Shown one piece after another: positions 32,527 through 45,072 of a stretch of 64,000 bases of DNA. The stretch spans positions 161,306,575 through 161,370,574 of the forward strand of contig NC_134455.1 of NCBI RefSeq assembly GCF_047948215.1. Direction: 5' to 3'. Every line of letters begins with the position of its first letter. Positions within the stretch are counted from its first letter, which is position 1. The stretch is from Lycorma delicatula (lineage: Eukaryota > Arthropoda > Insecta > Hemiptera > Fulgoridae). Both the position numbers and the translations under genes were made by a program. Under the pieces are notes generated by a model. The model was given only the letters and a program-made list of their open reading frames with translations. It did not search any database and was not told where the DNA came from.

Positions 32527-34832
32527 TAAATTTTATTTTGAAACTGAAGCTCATCAACATAAAACAGTTTATAGCTAAATGAAAAAAAATCTAGTATGCT
32601 AATTTATTAATCGCTAATTTTACATTTCACACTATTAGATTAAAAATAAGATCAAGGGATAAATATTATTCAAGTTTCTTCTATGAATTCGCGTGACATT
32701 CCAATTACAGAAATAGATTTCTGTAATTCCACCATACAATTTAAAATTCATACTAGTAACTTACAAGTAACTTACTTAAGGGAATAAATATTTTCTTACG
32801 CGAACGTTTAAATTTATTTAGATTTTATATTCATCTGAACTGTATAAAATATATATATAAAGAGAGAAAGGCTAATGAAGGAAAAAATTATAATTTATTT
32901 ATTTATAATATACGTAAAAAAATTAAAATGAAAGAAAAACTTTTTTATAATTTCGTAACTTTGTAGAAATACAGTAGTAAAACCATATTACACAACAAAT
33001 ATGTTGTTTAAATCTCTTATTCTTTTGAGCATGAGAGTTTTGTTTGGTCTCCAAAAATTTTAATAAGATAAAATAAATAAATAAAAATATGCAGGAAATC
33101 TTATTTTAAAAATGTGACCATTTATTTTTTCTTCATTTCAAGTACTTTCGTTTAATTTATTTTTCAGCTATGACAGCCCTTTAAAAAAACTCTAAGAAAT
33201 CTTATCAAATAATCTTTCATGGTGGTAAACAGTTTCACAGCAGCAACTTTCAAACGGGTTACCGAAAAAATTAGAATAATTTTACTCAAAAACAAAATGA
33301 AAATGGAAACTAAAAAAATCTTTGTGGTTGAAGAGATTCTGAAGTTTGCTTATAAGTGAGAGAGAACCAAGAATGAAAAATGTCGCAGCACTAGTAGGAT
33401 GATGATGATGCCTCTTGAAAATGCTAAATACACAAGTATCTATATCCTTAATATTTTTATCAAAGAAAAGAGACTGTACCTAGTAAGGTAATAGAAAGCC
33501 ATGTACAGTGATAGTTATTAAAACATTCTTCTTTTTAAATTTATTTCTTTACCAGTAAAAATGTACAATTAACAAAATTTTAACTTCCTGTTTTGAAATT
33601 GTTCATGACTACGGAAAAGGTCGCCTCAATAATAAGTTATGATAGATGTAACCAGAACTTTCTTTCATTCACAACGTTTGAGCCGTTCAGGAACAATGGT
33701 TTAACGTACTAAGGCCTTCCTTTTTTCAGTTAAATGTGAAAACTTTCTTTTTTTTAATACAACTATCAAAATTTAATATGGCTGCAAAATTGAAAACATA
33801 AAATTATGTCAAAACTATTTTCGACGGCTACTTTTTTGAAATTCACTGAACTTTACCAGTGTTTCCCAAAACACTAAATTGTTGTAGGATAAGACCAACT
33901 TATATACATTCGGGGTGGGAGGTAGAATGGAATTGGCACCTCAATGAGTGACTTAGTGTATTAAAAAAAAATTATGCGAGCTCATATCAGTGTCGCTAAT
34001 CCATTGAATTAGTATAGGAATATTTTTGGATACGGTTTTTGTAGATAATTTCTTTAACAGAAATTTATTTTGAATGAATAAAAGGGATAATAAGACAAAA
34101 TTTACATCAGTATCGAAAGAAGTAAAAATATGGTGGAGGCGTAAAAAAGTAGAATTGTTGTCAATCATTCTATTCGGGAAAAAATAAATTTATTCAAATT
34201 TTCCGAACTGGTTTTCCTCTTTCACAGCTTATTTTTTCCTTGTTTTACAGGAAAATAACTAGTGATTATTAAAATATTAATTTTGAAAAATAAATGTATG
34301 TTTTTAAAAACATTCAAGCAGATTATTATTGTCATTATTACAAAAGACTGCGATTTCATGAAACAGCGGTAGCTTGACTTACAATTAACTGAAGTGACTA
34401 ATTTCAGATTGACCAGTTCAAAATTGGGTTTGAAGAAATACAATTTTGGGAATAGTTAAGAGCTAGGTACAATTAATATTAAAAACAGATAAATCTTCCA
34501 AATCTACGTCAATATTTGTACGTATTACAAAGTTATCAGATTCCATGGGCAAAAATATGATACATTTTTGTTAGATTACTAGAGGAGAATGTTTATGACA
34601 ATGATAAACGTAGTACGGCTTAAAAAATTGTTTAAAAAATTCATATTTGTATTAAAGTATAAACCAAACAATTTAGTTCAACGAATTTGTTATAAAACTA
34701 TCATGGGAATTCTGGGGACTATTACTTCAACTAGTGACAATATTTTAAAACTGGATTGAAGGTAGTACTAACACTATTAAAAAGAGAAAATTCCACTGAA
34801 CTTTAATTAATATTCTTTTTTATTGGCGGCTC
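32527..34832. other. AT-rich non-coding stretch
   Basis: No gene recognised. Minus-strand open frames at 33953-34168 and 34222-34443 are AT-driven. The word atgaattcgc recurs at about 31930 and 32683 in similar context, a hint of an old local duplication. Confidence 0.4.
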
Positions 34833-35400
34833 ACACATAGGCACTGTGGAACTGCAGCACTCCCTATTTGCACTTGCTATTATCGATAACAGTTAATACG
34901 AGTCTCGTATAAAACTCTTTTCTTTATACTTGTACAATATATAATCCTTAAGCTTAATGTCAGTAGCTATCCCCCAGTTTATGAATAAGATACAAAATTT
35001 TTGTATGGAACTGTGCGCTTCACAGTTCTAACGGTGTAGTGTTTCTGTGCATGCGTACATAGGAAGCTGAACGCGAGACTGCGAGGGAGAGAGAGCACTG
35101 TCGCTTTCGCAGTACCTATCCTGGCGTGCTGGTGGAAGGTTGTATTTTTTACTCTGCGTGTGTTTGGAACGTTCCTTGTTCGCTCCCTTTTCTAGTTTAG
35201 TCGGTGGAAGGAATATGAATGTGGTTTAGTTGTTTTTTCAGTAGTGATCAGAAGATGGCGGAAAGCAAGGGCACTTTGCCAAATCTATCCAAAAACAAGG
35301 TGGAAGGGCGAAAGAGAAGCTAATTAGTAAGAACTAATGATGTACTTGTTTCTGTGTAAATAAAAATTTTAATTAAGCACCACTGGACTATAGTGTTTTT
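34833..35400 (+). promoter_or_regulatory. Promoter/poly(A)-like island, possibly a solo LTR
   Basis: A GC-richer block in AT-rich DNA. Around 35040-35110 it carries gtgcatgcgtacatagg and a gagggagagagag tract. Near 35254 an agaagATGGcgg start in good context opens a 22-codon reading frame (MAESKGTLPNLSKNKVEG...). An AATAAA signal follows at about 35359. A transcription-start region followed closely by a poly(A) signal is the layout of an LTR. No TG...CA ends or target duplication could be fixed, so a host promoter remains possible. Confidence 0.35.
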
Positions 35401-37065
<1,665 letters not shown>

Positions 37066-37097
37066 TTACTACTGTATATATATATATACAGTAGTAA
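37066..37097. repeat. Perfect 32-bp palindrome
   Basis: ttactactgtatatat is followed immediately by its exact reverse complement. It has a (TA)n centre, so hairpin or cruciform formation or slippage-driven growth is possible. Confidence 0.9.
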
Positions 37098-37515
37098 ATA
37101 TCAAGTGAGATTTATATAATTATACATAACCAAAGGCATAATAAATTATTATTTTTCAATTTTTTATTATAGTGTCCTCAGAGACAAAAAAAGATAAATC
37201 AATTTTTCTCCAGTGGTAAAGAGGTCGCTACAGATGACAATCTATTGTACTACACAGGTGTTAAGTTAATGATCCTGACTGAATATTCAAAGACAAGAGA
37301 ACCGTTCTGAATAATTATTTTGTTTAAACTCTTCCCTAATAATAAATATATGCCATACAGATAATAATTACAAGGACTTCCTCCCCAAAGATTTAATTCC
37401 CTTTCGCGCACTTTTGTTTCAATATAATGAACAAGGCTTAGTTTTTTAAGTTATTTATTACAGATCCAGCAAACTAACCGATACAATTATCGAATTCGGG
37501 AGAAAAATTACTTAC
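37098..37515. other. Spacer, probable intron
   Basis: AT-rich. A weak tRNA-like patch (cagtggtaaagaggtcgctac at about 37212) could be a decayed SINE head. It lies downstream of the exon donor on the minus strand. Confidence 0.35.
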
Positions 37516-37621
37516 GTACTCCTTTACTATCATGCTTAACGGTTTCTCCGTGCCATCAGCAAACCGGATGGATATTCTTGAAGAATTACGCTCCATTAAC
37601 TCAGGGAAAGTAATCAAAAAT
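37516..37621 (-). CDS. Internal exon of an unidentified host gene (partial)
   Basis: On the minus strand a gcttttcag acceptor ends at 37622. Then come 106 bases: one base completing a codon plus 35 full codons without stop. The exon ends at gagtac|gtaagt, a consensus donor, at 37516/37515 in phase 0. The peptide reads FLITFPELMERNSSRISIRF, then ADGTEKPLSMIVKEY. Its balanced composition in an AT-rich region strongly suggests selection. The pattern I-x-I-x-F-x-DGT-x-K-P-L is reminiscent of ubiquitin-like or RA-type folds, but I cannot name a family. It could be upstream of the PTB-like exon at 12.3 kb: same strand, donor phase matching that exon's acceptor phase. Confidence 0.62.
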
Positions 37622-39278
37622 CTGAAAAGCTTTACGGTTATTACTAAATTAAGTATGACAAAAGATATTATTTAATAAAAATATGTATTTATTAAAATTT
37701 ATATACATACAAAATTGAATATTTGTCAACGCACTGCTTACAGCATTCTCTTTTCACATATTTGTAGTCCATATAAAGCTGAGGCAAACACACGCCGATC
37801 ATATCCGTCAGTATTAGTTTGGTTTTGTAATAATCCCGTAAAGATGTAGTTAATTTAAACAAGCTTGAAATATAATTCAAGGTAAACTGTTTATAGGCAC
37901 AGTTTCCTTCTTGACAATTTCTTTATTTTATTTTTTTTTTAATTTAACTACTTATAAGATATTTAAACAAAATATAAAATATTTAATTCAAAACAAATAC
38001 GATATTGAACATTTTTTTTTGTCAAAAATATGTGTATTTAAAATTTTTTTGCATTATAATTAAAATTATTTGTTACTAGATATAATTATAATTATATAAT
38101 TATCTGTTATTCCACACTTCTGTTTCAATCATAAGAATTAAAATTTTTGTCATAAGCATTTTAATAAATATCGAAGAAAGAAGAGACATAAAAAAAGAAT
38201 GTAATTTTGTTTAAAGTTTTGTTAGAAATAAGAATTTTAATGTTAACAAAAGAACGAATATTAGAATTTTTTAACAACCTTTTTTTAAGTTTTAATCAGG
38301 AGTTCCTTTCACACATTAAAAGTTACTAAATATTGTATTTTAATGTATCGCATCTTTAACGATTTATACAAAGGAGGTGAAGTACAGAGACCGTACTTGG
38401 ACGTAGCTTGATGCTGTTATAATTGTAGTTATAAAAATACGGATATAAAAGTAGGAATAATAACTTAGAGCATCATGAAAGGGTTCATATAAATAATCGG
38501 TATACACCAACACGGAACAGAAACTGGGTAATAGTGTATGTAAAGTTCAACATCTTGGATTACGCTACTGAAAAATTGTTAACAAACTGTTCAGTCGGTC
38601 AGGTTAATTACAAAATAAGGTATAAGAATGAAACTTAATTTAAAACAAAAACTGAAAGGATAAATTATTAAAAAAATGATTTCTGGTTTAAGGATTTTTG
38701 TGCTGATGACGATACAACTATTTATTTACTTTTACAGGTGTTATTAATAAGCCGAAAGATTAATTTTTATGTATGGATAACGAAATTCTTTTGATTTATC
38801 AACATTTAGCCCTCTGTAAATGCTCGTTTGAAATATTTCGATTTTTCCTTTTCTTTCTTTACCGCTCTATGAATTTAAAATCATGAAATATAATATATGA
38901 AATGATCAGACATAAGATATTAAGGAGTAAATCTTACACTCGACTGATATATTTGACTGTATTTAAAAAAAAAAAATTACGAATACATTTGAAAGCTACC
39001 AATGAAAATATAAATCTCTCAAGTATCAGTTCTATTCTTTTTGGCTGACTGAACTAAAATTGATGTTCAAAGAAAGCTGCGGTTTTATAAATTTTTTAAA
39101 TAGACTATATAAAACTGAAGAAAAATTATTTCGAATAATGATTAATTGAAATGAAACAAATTATTCTGTAATACTTTAAATCTTTATCGTGTTTAATAAA
39201 AACCGAGAGGTAACATAGTTCACTGAGAAAAGATATCAATATAAATATAAAGATAAGATATGAATACTGATATCGGTG
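37622..39278. other. AT-rich non-coding stretch, probable intron
   Basis: No exon, SINE or TIR recognised. Confidence 0.35.
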
Positions 39279-39306
39279 TATTGTATCGGTGAAAACCGAT
39301 ACAATA
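39279..39306. repeat. 12-bp perfect hairpin with GAAA loop
   Basis: tattgtatcggt and accgatacaata pair around gaaa. The loop has GNRA form if transcribed. Isolated; may be chance. Confidence 0.6.
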
Positions 39307-41424
39307 AAATAAACATCAAATTCTGATCCAAATTCAGGCTATATTTATTTATGATCAAATAAGATGGTAACCCCTCTCGTATCCGAAAAATTGGTTTTCG
39401 CCAGTTTTTCACTCGAAGATCATTCTAATAAAAAAGTAAATAATTTGGCGTATTATTTTGAAATTTCGTTTTTTCTTCCTAAGTTATTGTTTTCCTCTCT
39501 CCATAGACTTACAATATCAGGAGACACATGCTGATTGTAATGTTATGTTTGTAATATTGCTTTGATGTTTAATTTAATCTGTAGCAGGGTGATTTCACCA
39601 CAAGTTAACATTTCAATTGTAAAAAAGTGTCCGAGGAACCGGTTATCGGTTCAAATAGATGACAACTGCAGTACTGTACTAATAAATATTTAACCGTATA
39701 AAAAATAATATTGTAGTAGTCGGGACCGAAAGAAGTAAGTTTATTCGGTTCTCATCCGTCCATATAGACTGTATTAAAGTACTTATCGTTTAAATGAATG
39801 ATTACGTACGTCATTCTTCTTAACATATTTAACTTCAGCAGTTTGTTTTTATCAAAACTTTTGGAGAATAATTCTACGAAACTAGCAAAATAAGTTCTCA
39901 ATATGTACGCAGCTTAGATACAGTAGGCCTATAACTACTACATAAATAAATGATGGTTCCTTTTTCATTATAAATAATTTACTTATTCGTTCAATAGTGA
40001 ATAGCTGTGTTGACATAGTTTTGTGACTTTAAAACTATTTTATTAATGATATGAGCAATATCCGCAGAAGTTTTTTATTAATTTTAAAATCCTATTTGTC
40101 GAAAATTAAATAGCAATTAACAACAAAATTAAAAATATAGCGATCGGTTGGATTTAATACAGCGGTCGGTTGGAATAAATAACATCTAAATTATATATAA
40201 CTTATGGGTTTAATTTCTGAAATCATGGTGTACGTTAATTAAATTCCAAGATCTGTTAGTTTTGACGGAACAATTTTTGTTTGCTGTGACTTAATTGCTT
40301 ATTTTTGATAAGCAGTGATGAAATTTATTATGTAAGACTTAAGTTAGCAAATTCAAAATTGCAATTTATTAATTTTAGTAAACTATTTCGAACATTATTC
40401 CTATACTGTAAATATAGAGAGAGATACATAATTTATATATAATTTCATATCATTTCATTTATATTCACAACCGAATTGTAATTTTGGATTTTAATTTTCA
40501 ATATAAAAATTATTTAGCTTCAAAATCTTAAAACCTTTTTCTTCAAGCTTTAAAAAATGAAACATGGAATAGTAAAGGTGCAGGTAATTTAATAAAATGC
40601 TGAAAAACGTGTACTCGTTAAAAACAATACAATAGTTAGAATACAGCAGACATATGCTGGAATTCATCTGGATGTATTTAATCCGATAAACATAATTTCA
40701 CAAACCTATATCTAAAACCGAGTAAATCAAAACATATTTTAAATATGTAACAAACTTACGAATCAACATATTGTTTTTTAACATAATTTAATTACACAGA
40801 TAAATATTAAAATTTATAATCATACCAAATACACACACACGCGTACGCGCTTTCTTAGCAGGAAGAAAGTATACCAGTTTTACCAATAATAAATTTAACC
40901 GCAAGTAAATTTTCAGTTTGGTACATCTGTGTTATTACAATCGTAATGATTGTAGGCGATCTAACATGAGTCAGTAAGTCACGAGGAGCTCCCGATAAAA
41001 TTTTACGATTAACCTGAATATCATGCCACGCTTATAGAAAAGCGAGGAGTGACGTAGTTGCCTTCCCATACAGTCAAATGCACTGTTGCACATCTGCACG
41101 CTAAACTCCCCTCATGGCGATGGTTTTAACTTTACAAATAACATAATCTGTTCATAACAGGGATTAACTGTATAATTATCACTACTCTGAGAGAAAAGAA
41201 GAAGGTAATATGGTAAAGGTTAGTTTCATTTACGTTTATTATTTGAATTCAATAAATTTACAAAAGGTCAATTGTTTATAAATAAATAAAATTACTTACT
41301 ATTTACTTGAATAGAAATTTTGTTGAGTTCAAGTTAATGATCTTGAACTCAACATCCATATTCCGGGTTCAAAAACCGGACGTGAAAGTATATCACGTTA
41401 ATTTTTAATCCCGGACATAATATA
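39307..41424. other. Non-coding stretch
   Basis: AT-rich for the most part. At 40960-41120 a GC-richer patch (cacgaggagctcccg..., gcgaggagtgacgtagttgc...) looks like an old repeat but I found no second copy. At 41329-41360 gttgagttcaag pairs with cttgaactcaac around 8 bases. Confidence 0.4.
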
Positions 41425-42010
41425 ATCGAATTTGGTGAACGGAAATCCACATCAGCTGCACGAGTCTCCTCTGCACGGACAAAAGTGGGTGTTTGGTGTG
41501 CAATTTCACGTAGCCATGAAAGAATGTCTTGATGATTCCATCAAGACATTCTTTCATGGCACAGTGAACAGTGAGCGCTACATACAGATAGATGGTGGAA
41601 CAATTTTTAAACACTATACCTGCAGACCGGCTAGAATACACGTGGTTTCAGCAGGACAATACTACGGCTCATACAGCCAACAACAATATGAGTTTCTTGG
41701 ATTAGTGATTAACAAGTGATTTCGAAGGGGTTGTAGACCGCTCGGTCTCCTCATTTATCTACTCCTGACGTTTTCTTGTGGGGATACTTTAAGGATGCTA
41801 TTTACAAAACTCATCCTCACATCATTCCCGAATTGCAGAGCGAACTTGGATGATGTGTCACTGCAATTCCTCAACAAACGTTACAACATGTGTTTAAGAG
41901 CGTCGTATTGAATTATGTGAATCGCATAATGCAGGCACTTTCAACAACTATTGTAACTTATTCATTTTCCCATAAGGTGCGTCACTTTTTGAACTCTCTG
42001 TATAACTATA
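41425..42010 (+). pseudogene. Tc1/mariner-superfamily transposase relic with hairpin insertion
   Basis: Pieces in order are: ENPH-like (around 41440), KWVFGVQ or VGVWCAIS (about 41487-41510), a GTV/TVNSERYIQ block (about 41560), FQQDNTTAHTANN (about 41642-41680) with the second catalytic aspartate, and TPDVFLWGYFKDAIYKTHPH (about 41762-41820). A C-terminal helix ending near 41990 follows. Frames change several times and the first catalytic region is interrupted by a perfect hairpin at 41513-41560. The right end ggtgcgtcactttttgaactctctgta resembles mariner termini, but no matching left terminus was found. Confidence 0.72.
41513..41560. repeat. Perfect 22-bp inverted repeat with 4-base loop inside the transposase relic
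   Basis: The arm at 41513-41534 (gccatgaaagaatg...) is exactly complementary to 41539-41560, loop attc. The sequence is part of the transposase reading frame duplicated in inverse, so it arose within the element after insertion. Confidence 0.9.
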
Positions 42011-42721
42011 TCTAAGGAAATAATCTATTATTCACAAACTTTAGTTCCAAACGGCTCAGCATTTGTTTAGTTATACAGTAATTTAAATGCGATAATTTTT
42101 CTGAGAACAAACACAAATCCTTGACTAGATTAAAGCAAAGTTCTTCGACAACAAAAAACACAGGTAAACAATAAATATTAAGTTAATGTTTATTACAAAT
42201 GGAAATACCGAAACTGTTGGTCTACTTCTACGGTTCATAAAAATTATTTAAAATTACCATAGATTTAGCTCATTTTCAGATCAACCAACTATTATACATT
42301 AAAAACAGCATGCAGCTGAATGTATTAAATTATAGATGCAAAATATAATTATGCACATATATACACTGTATTATGTTAATAAATCTCACTATCAAATCAA
42401 ATGAATTTCATATCAGAATTGCAATCGGTTCAATAACATATAAACGAGAGGAGAAAAGCAGATACGTTATCTGGCTGCAATCAGTACACTGCACAGACAG
42501 AGCAATAGAGAACAATAACCTCCCACACAACAATGACGACAGAATATTGTTTGTAATAGGAATTCGTAAATAGCCATCATATTGATTTACAGATCCATAG
42601 AGTTTCGAATTCAGACGTTTTCAATACGTTAACAATATTATACGTAGATGTCGCTTTACATTACTTTTAGAAATCAGTTAAATGATAAAAACGTAATGCT
42701 TTTAATTAAAATTAAACAAAA
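42011..42721. other. Spacer, nothing recognised
   Basis: AT-rich. A plus-strand frame at 42373-42573 (66 residues) lacks motifs. Confidence 0.4.
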
Positions 42722-42781
42722 CATTTAGTTACAATAGTACAGTTTCTAAAGCATTTAGGTACAATGGTACAGTTTCTAAAC
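42722..42781. repeat. 30-bp tandem duplication
   Basis: catttagttacaatagtaca... is repeated immediately as catttaggtacaatggtaca..., with three differences (two internal, one at the last base). Confidence 0.85.
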
Positions 42782-43129
42782 AAATAAAAAGATAAAAATA
42801 AAATAAAAAAACAGTAGCACATCTAAAAAATTGTAAAAATATTTATAATTTAGTTTTATTATTTTTTTAAAAATACAGACTTCTTAAATGATTACTGACT
42901 AGAAATGTGATGGATAGTACGTAAGAGTATCGTGTGTTTTGTTTTACCTATACCTATATTAACAGAATGATGATACGACAATCGTGAAATAATTATTTAA
43001 CAATTTTTTGATAATGCGACACTGAGATTTCTAAAAATCAAACCTATGGTTGGTATAAGCTATTTTTTACAAGCCGGAAAACCAAGTTTTGGCAATTCAT
43101 TGAATAATCATTTTTTTATTACAAAAAAA

Positions 43130-43130
<1 letters not shown>
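42782..43130. other. Spacer, nothing recognised
   Basis: AT-rich sequence without visible features. Confidence 0.4.
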
Positions 43131-43164
<34 letters not shown>

Positions 43165-43195
43165 TATGTATATATATATATATATATACACACAT
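43131..43195. repeat. (TA)n microsatellite interrupted by tgcatatg
   Basis: Two ta runs (about 43133-43160 and 43168-43188) with a short interruption, then cacaca. Confidence 0.93.
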
Positions 43196-43409
43196 TTATG
43201 CGTGTGTACATTTGCGGTTGAACATGTGTTCTCTCTCATATATATATGTAATAATAGATTACTTTAAATGTAATCAATTTTTTTAACATTTGTATGAATA
43301 TAATCTAAATATGTTATAGATTCATAATTCTTAAAAATAAATGTTTTATTTATTACGTGTTTTAACAATGTTTCTGATCGGTTTAAAACTTTCACATCCA
43401 ATTAAAAGA

Positions 43410-43510
43410 AAGAAAACTTTTAACTGGTTTTGAATCAAGACATGCGGCATCAGAACAGCTTTTTAAAACCAAATGATCAGAGAGAATGAGTGCTACTAAT
43501 CATTCCGTTT
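43410..43510 (-). mobile_element. Decayed tRNA-like SINE head, second family
   Basis: On the minus strand gattagtagcac (A-box-like) precedes cttgattcaaaaccagttaaaag (B-box-like). The B region is nearly the same as in the SINE at 26955-27060. Both boxes are degenerate. Confidence 0.4.
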
Positions 43511-44921
43511 ACAGATTGAACAGAATTTTATTTATTAGTTTTTCAAATTACATCTTTAAGTACAAATTTTATTTTTTCTACTTTCAATAACACATCGATC
43601 GTTTATCAGAAAATTTTCTGGGAGAATTCTAGAATTAATTTGAAGTTCTACTTCTAGTCACACCTACCTTTGAGTTGACAAAAACTAAAAAGAGTATTAT
43701 ATTATGTTACTTTCTCGTATTAAAAATATAAATAAGAAACGATTAGGATACTTCTCAATCTTAACCGATACACCAAATATGATACAGTTAAATAACTCTT
43801 CAAAGTAGTGTCTACCTGATGTGAAAAAAATTTTGGTAACTCTTCACTTGCTGATGTCGCGTTCAACATCATGGTAGGTGTAGTAGGAATAGTTCGACCT
43901 CAGCTGCAAAATGATGTGAGAAGGATCAACGGATCCAAATACTGTGATGTAGCGGGAGAAAATTCTTTCCTTACTGTTACGACCGAGCGCTGTGAGGCAC
44001 AGTGTAGAAAATAACGATAATCATTCTTCGTCGAAATCCGTTTTAGTTTCTTTTTTTGAATACTCTTGAGATATCAAGTTTGAAAGGTCTTCGCTATTAA
44101 TTTCTGCAGCGACGTCAGATGTTTAAATTACAATAGTACAGATTTCGGAGTTCTAGAACAGATTTTTACGATAGTAGAGATTTCCGCTGTTCATTCAACT
44201 CATCTGGTTCGTTAAAATAATGAACTGCATGTTCAAGGTCGAGATAAAAATAAAAAAGTGATAATTGGAGATAGTATATTTAAAAATTGTATTTAAATTT
44301 TTTTACGTACTTAAAAAAGTGCAATGCGATTTTTAAATAAAAGGAAAATAAGATTACAAAAAAATGACCCATCTAAATTAGTTATTTGCGGGAATTAAAA
44401 TAAACATAAAGTAGTTTAAATTTTATGTTAACTGCTAAGATTAAATTATATTTACTAATTTATTATTTTGATATTAAATTGATTTTTTTTATAGATATAA
44501 AAAACATTTTATTTGCCGATGAAAGTAGTGAAAAAAGTAAAATAAAACTGAGCTATGCCGATATACCACAATACACATGTAAAACAGAAAAATGCCTCTT
44601 ACTCACTCATTATATTATCATTATATCATATCTTATTATATATTATATCATTACATTATCTCATTATTAATATTATTATTATTATATTACCTCCTAAAGT
44701 CGTATTCCTGATAAGCTGGAATATCCACTTCATCCTACACACTAACAAAGAAGGACTAAAAAAGTGAATATTCAAAGGGGAAAAAATAAATAGGCATTAG
44801 ACTGACTAATCGAATAGTACTAATTCATTCTGGCTGTTTACTTTTATAATCAGAAGCTGTACATTAGTACATTTTGATTTATTTACTATTTTAGAATTAG
44901 AAGAATATTTAATATTAACTC
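43511..44921. other. Non-coding stretch
   Basis: At 44010-44125 a short minus-strand frame reads TSDVAAEINSEDLSNLISQE and ends in an acidic tail and stop, but no acceptor precedes it. At 44600-44695 att/tat repeats form an AT microsatellite. Otherwise nothing. Confidence 0.35.
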
Positions 44922-45072
44922 CGATCTCCGTGGCGGAGCGGTGGCGTCTCGGTTTTTCATCCGAAGGTCCCGGGGTTCAAATCCCGGTCTGGCATGGTAT
45001 TTTTATACACTACAAAATTCCATTTCCATATCCCACGTACAAGCTTCAAGTTTATGTTGCAAAAAAAAAAAC
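44922..45072 (+). mobile_element. tRNA-derived SINE with intact A and B boxes
   Basis: TGGCGGAGCGG (44931-44941) fits the RNA polymerase III A-box consensus at every position. GGTTCAAATCC (44974-44984) is a B box with one mismatch. The body ctggcatggtatttttatac matches the copies at 21.2 and 63.8 kb, and the insert ends in an A-rich tail (45060-45072). It lacks the pairing acceptor stem of a tRNA gene. No clear target duplication was found. The short plus-strand open frames here are SINE read-through. Confidence 0.8.

Noticed and set aside
34833..35400. Definite solo LTR
   Set aside because: No TG...CA termini and no 4-6 bp flanking duplication could be established, so it was left as a promoter/poly(A)-like island.
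43046..43267. 73-codon plus-strand ORF with IYIYIYIY
   Set aside because: Translation of a (TA)n microsatellite.
44922..45000. tRNA gene
   Set aside because: A and B boxes are present but the flanking sequence cannot form the acceptor stem, and the body matches other SINE copies.
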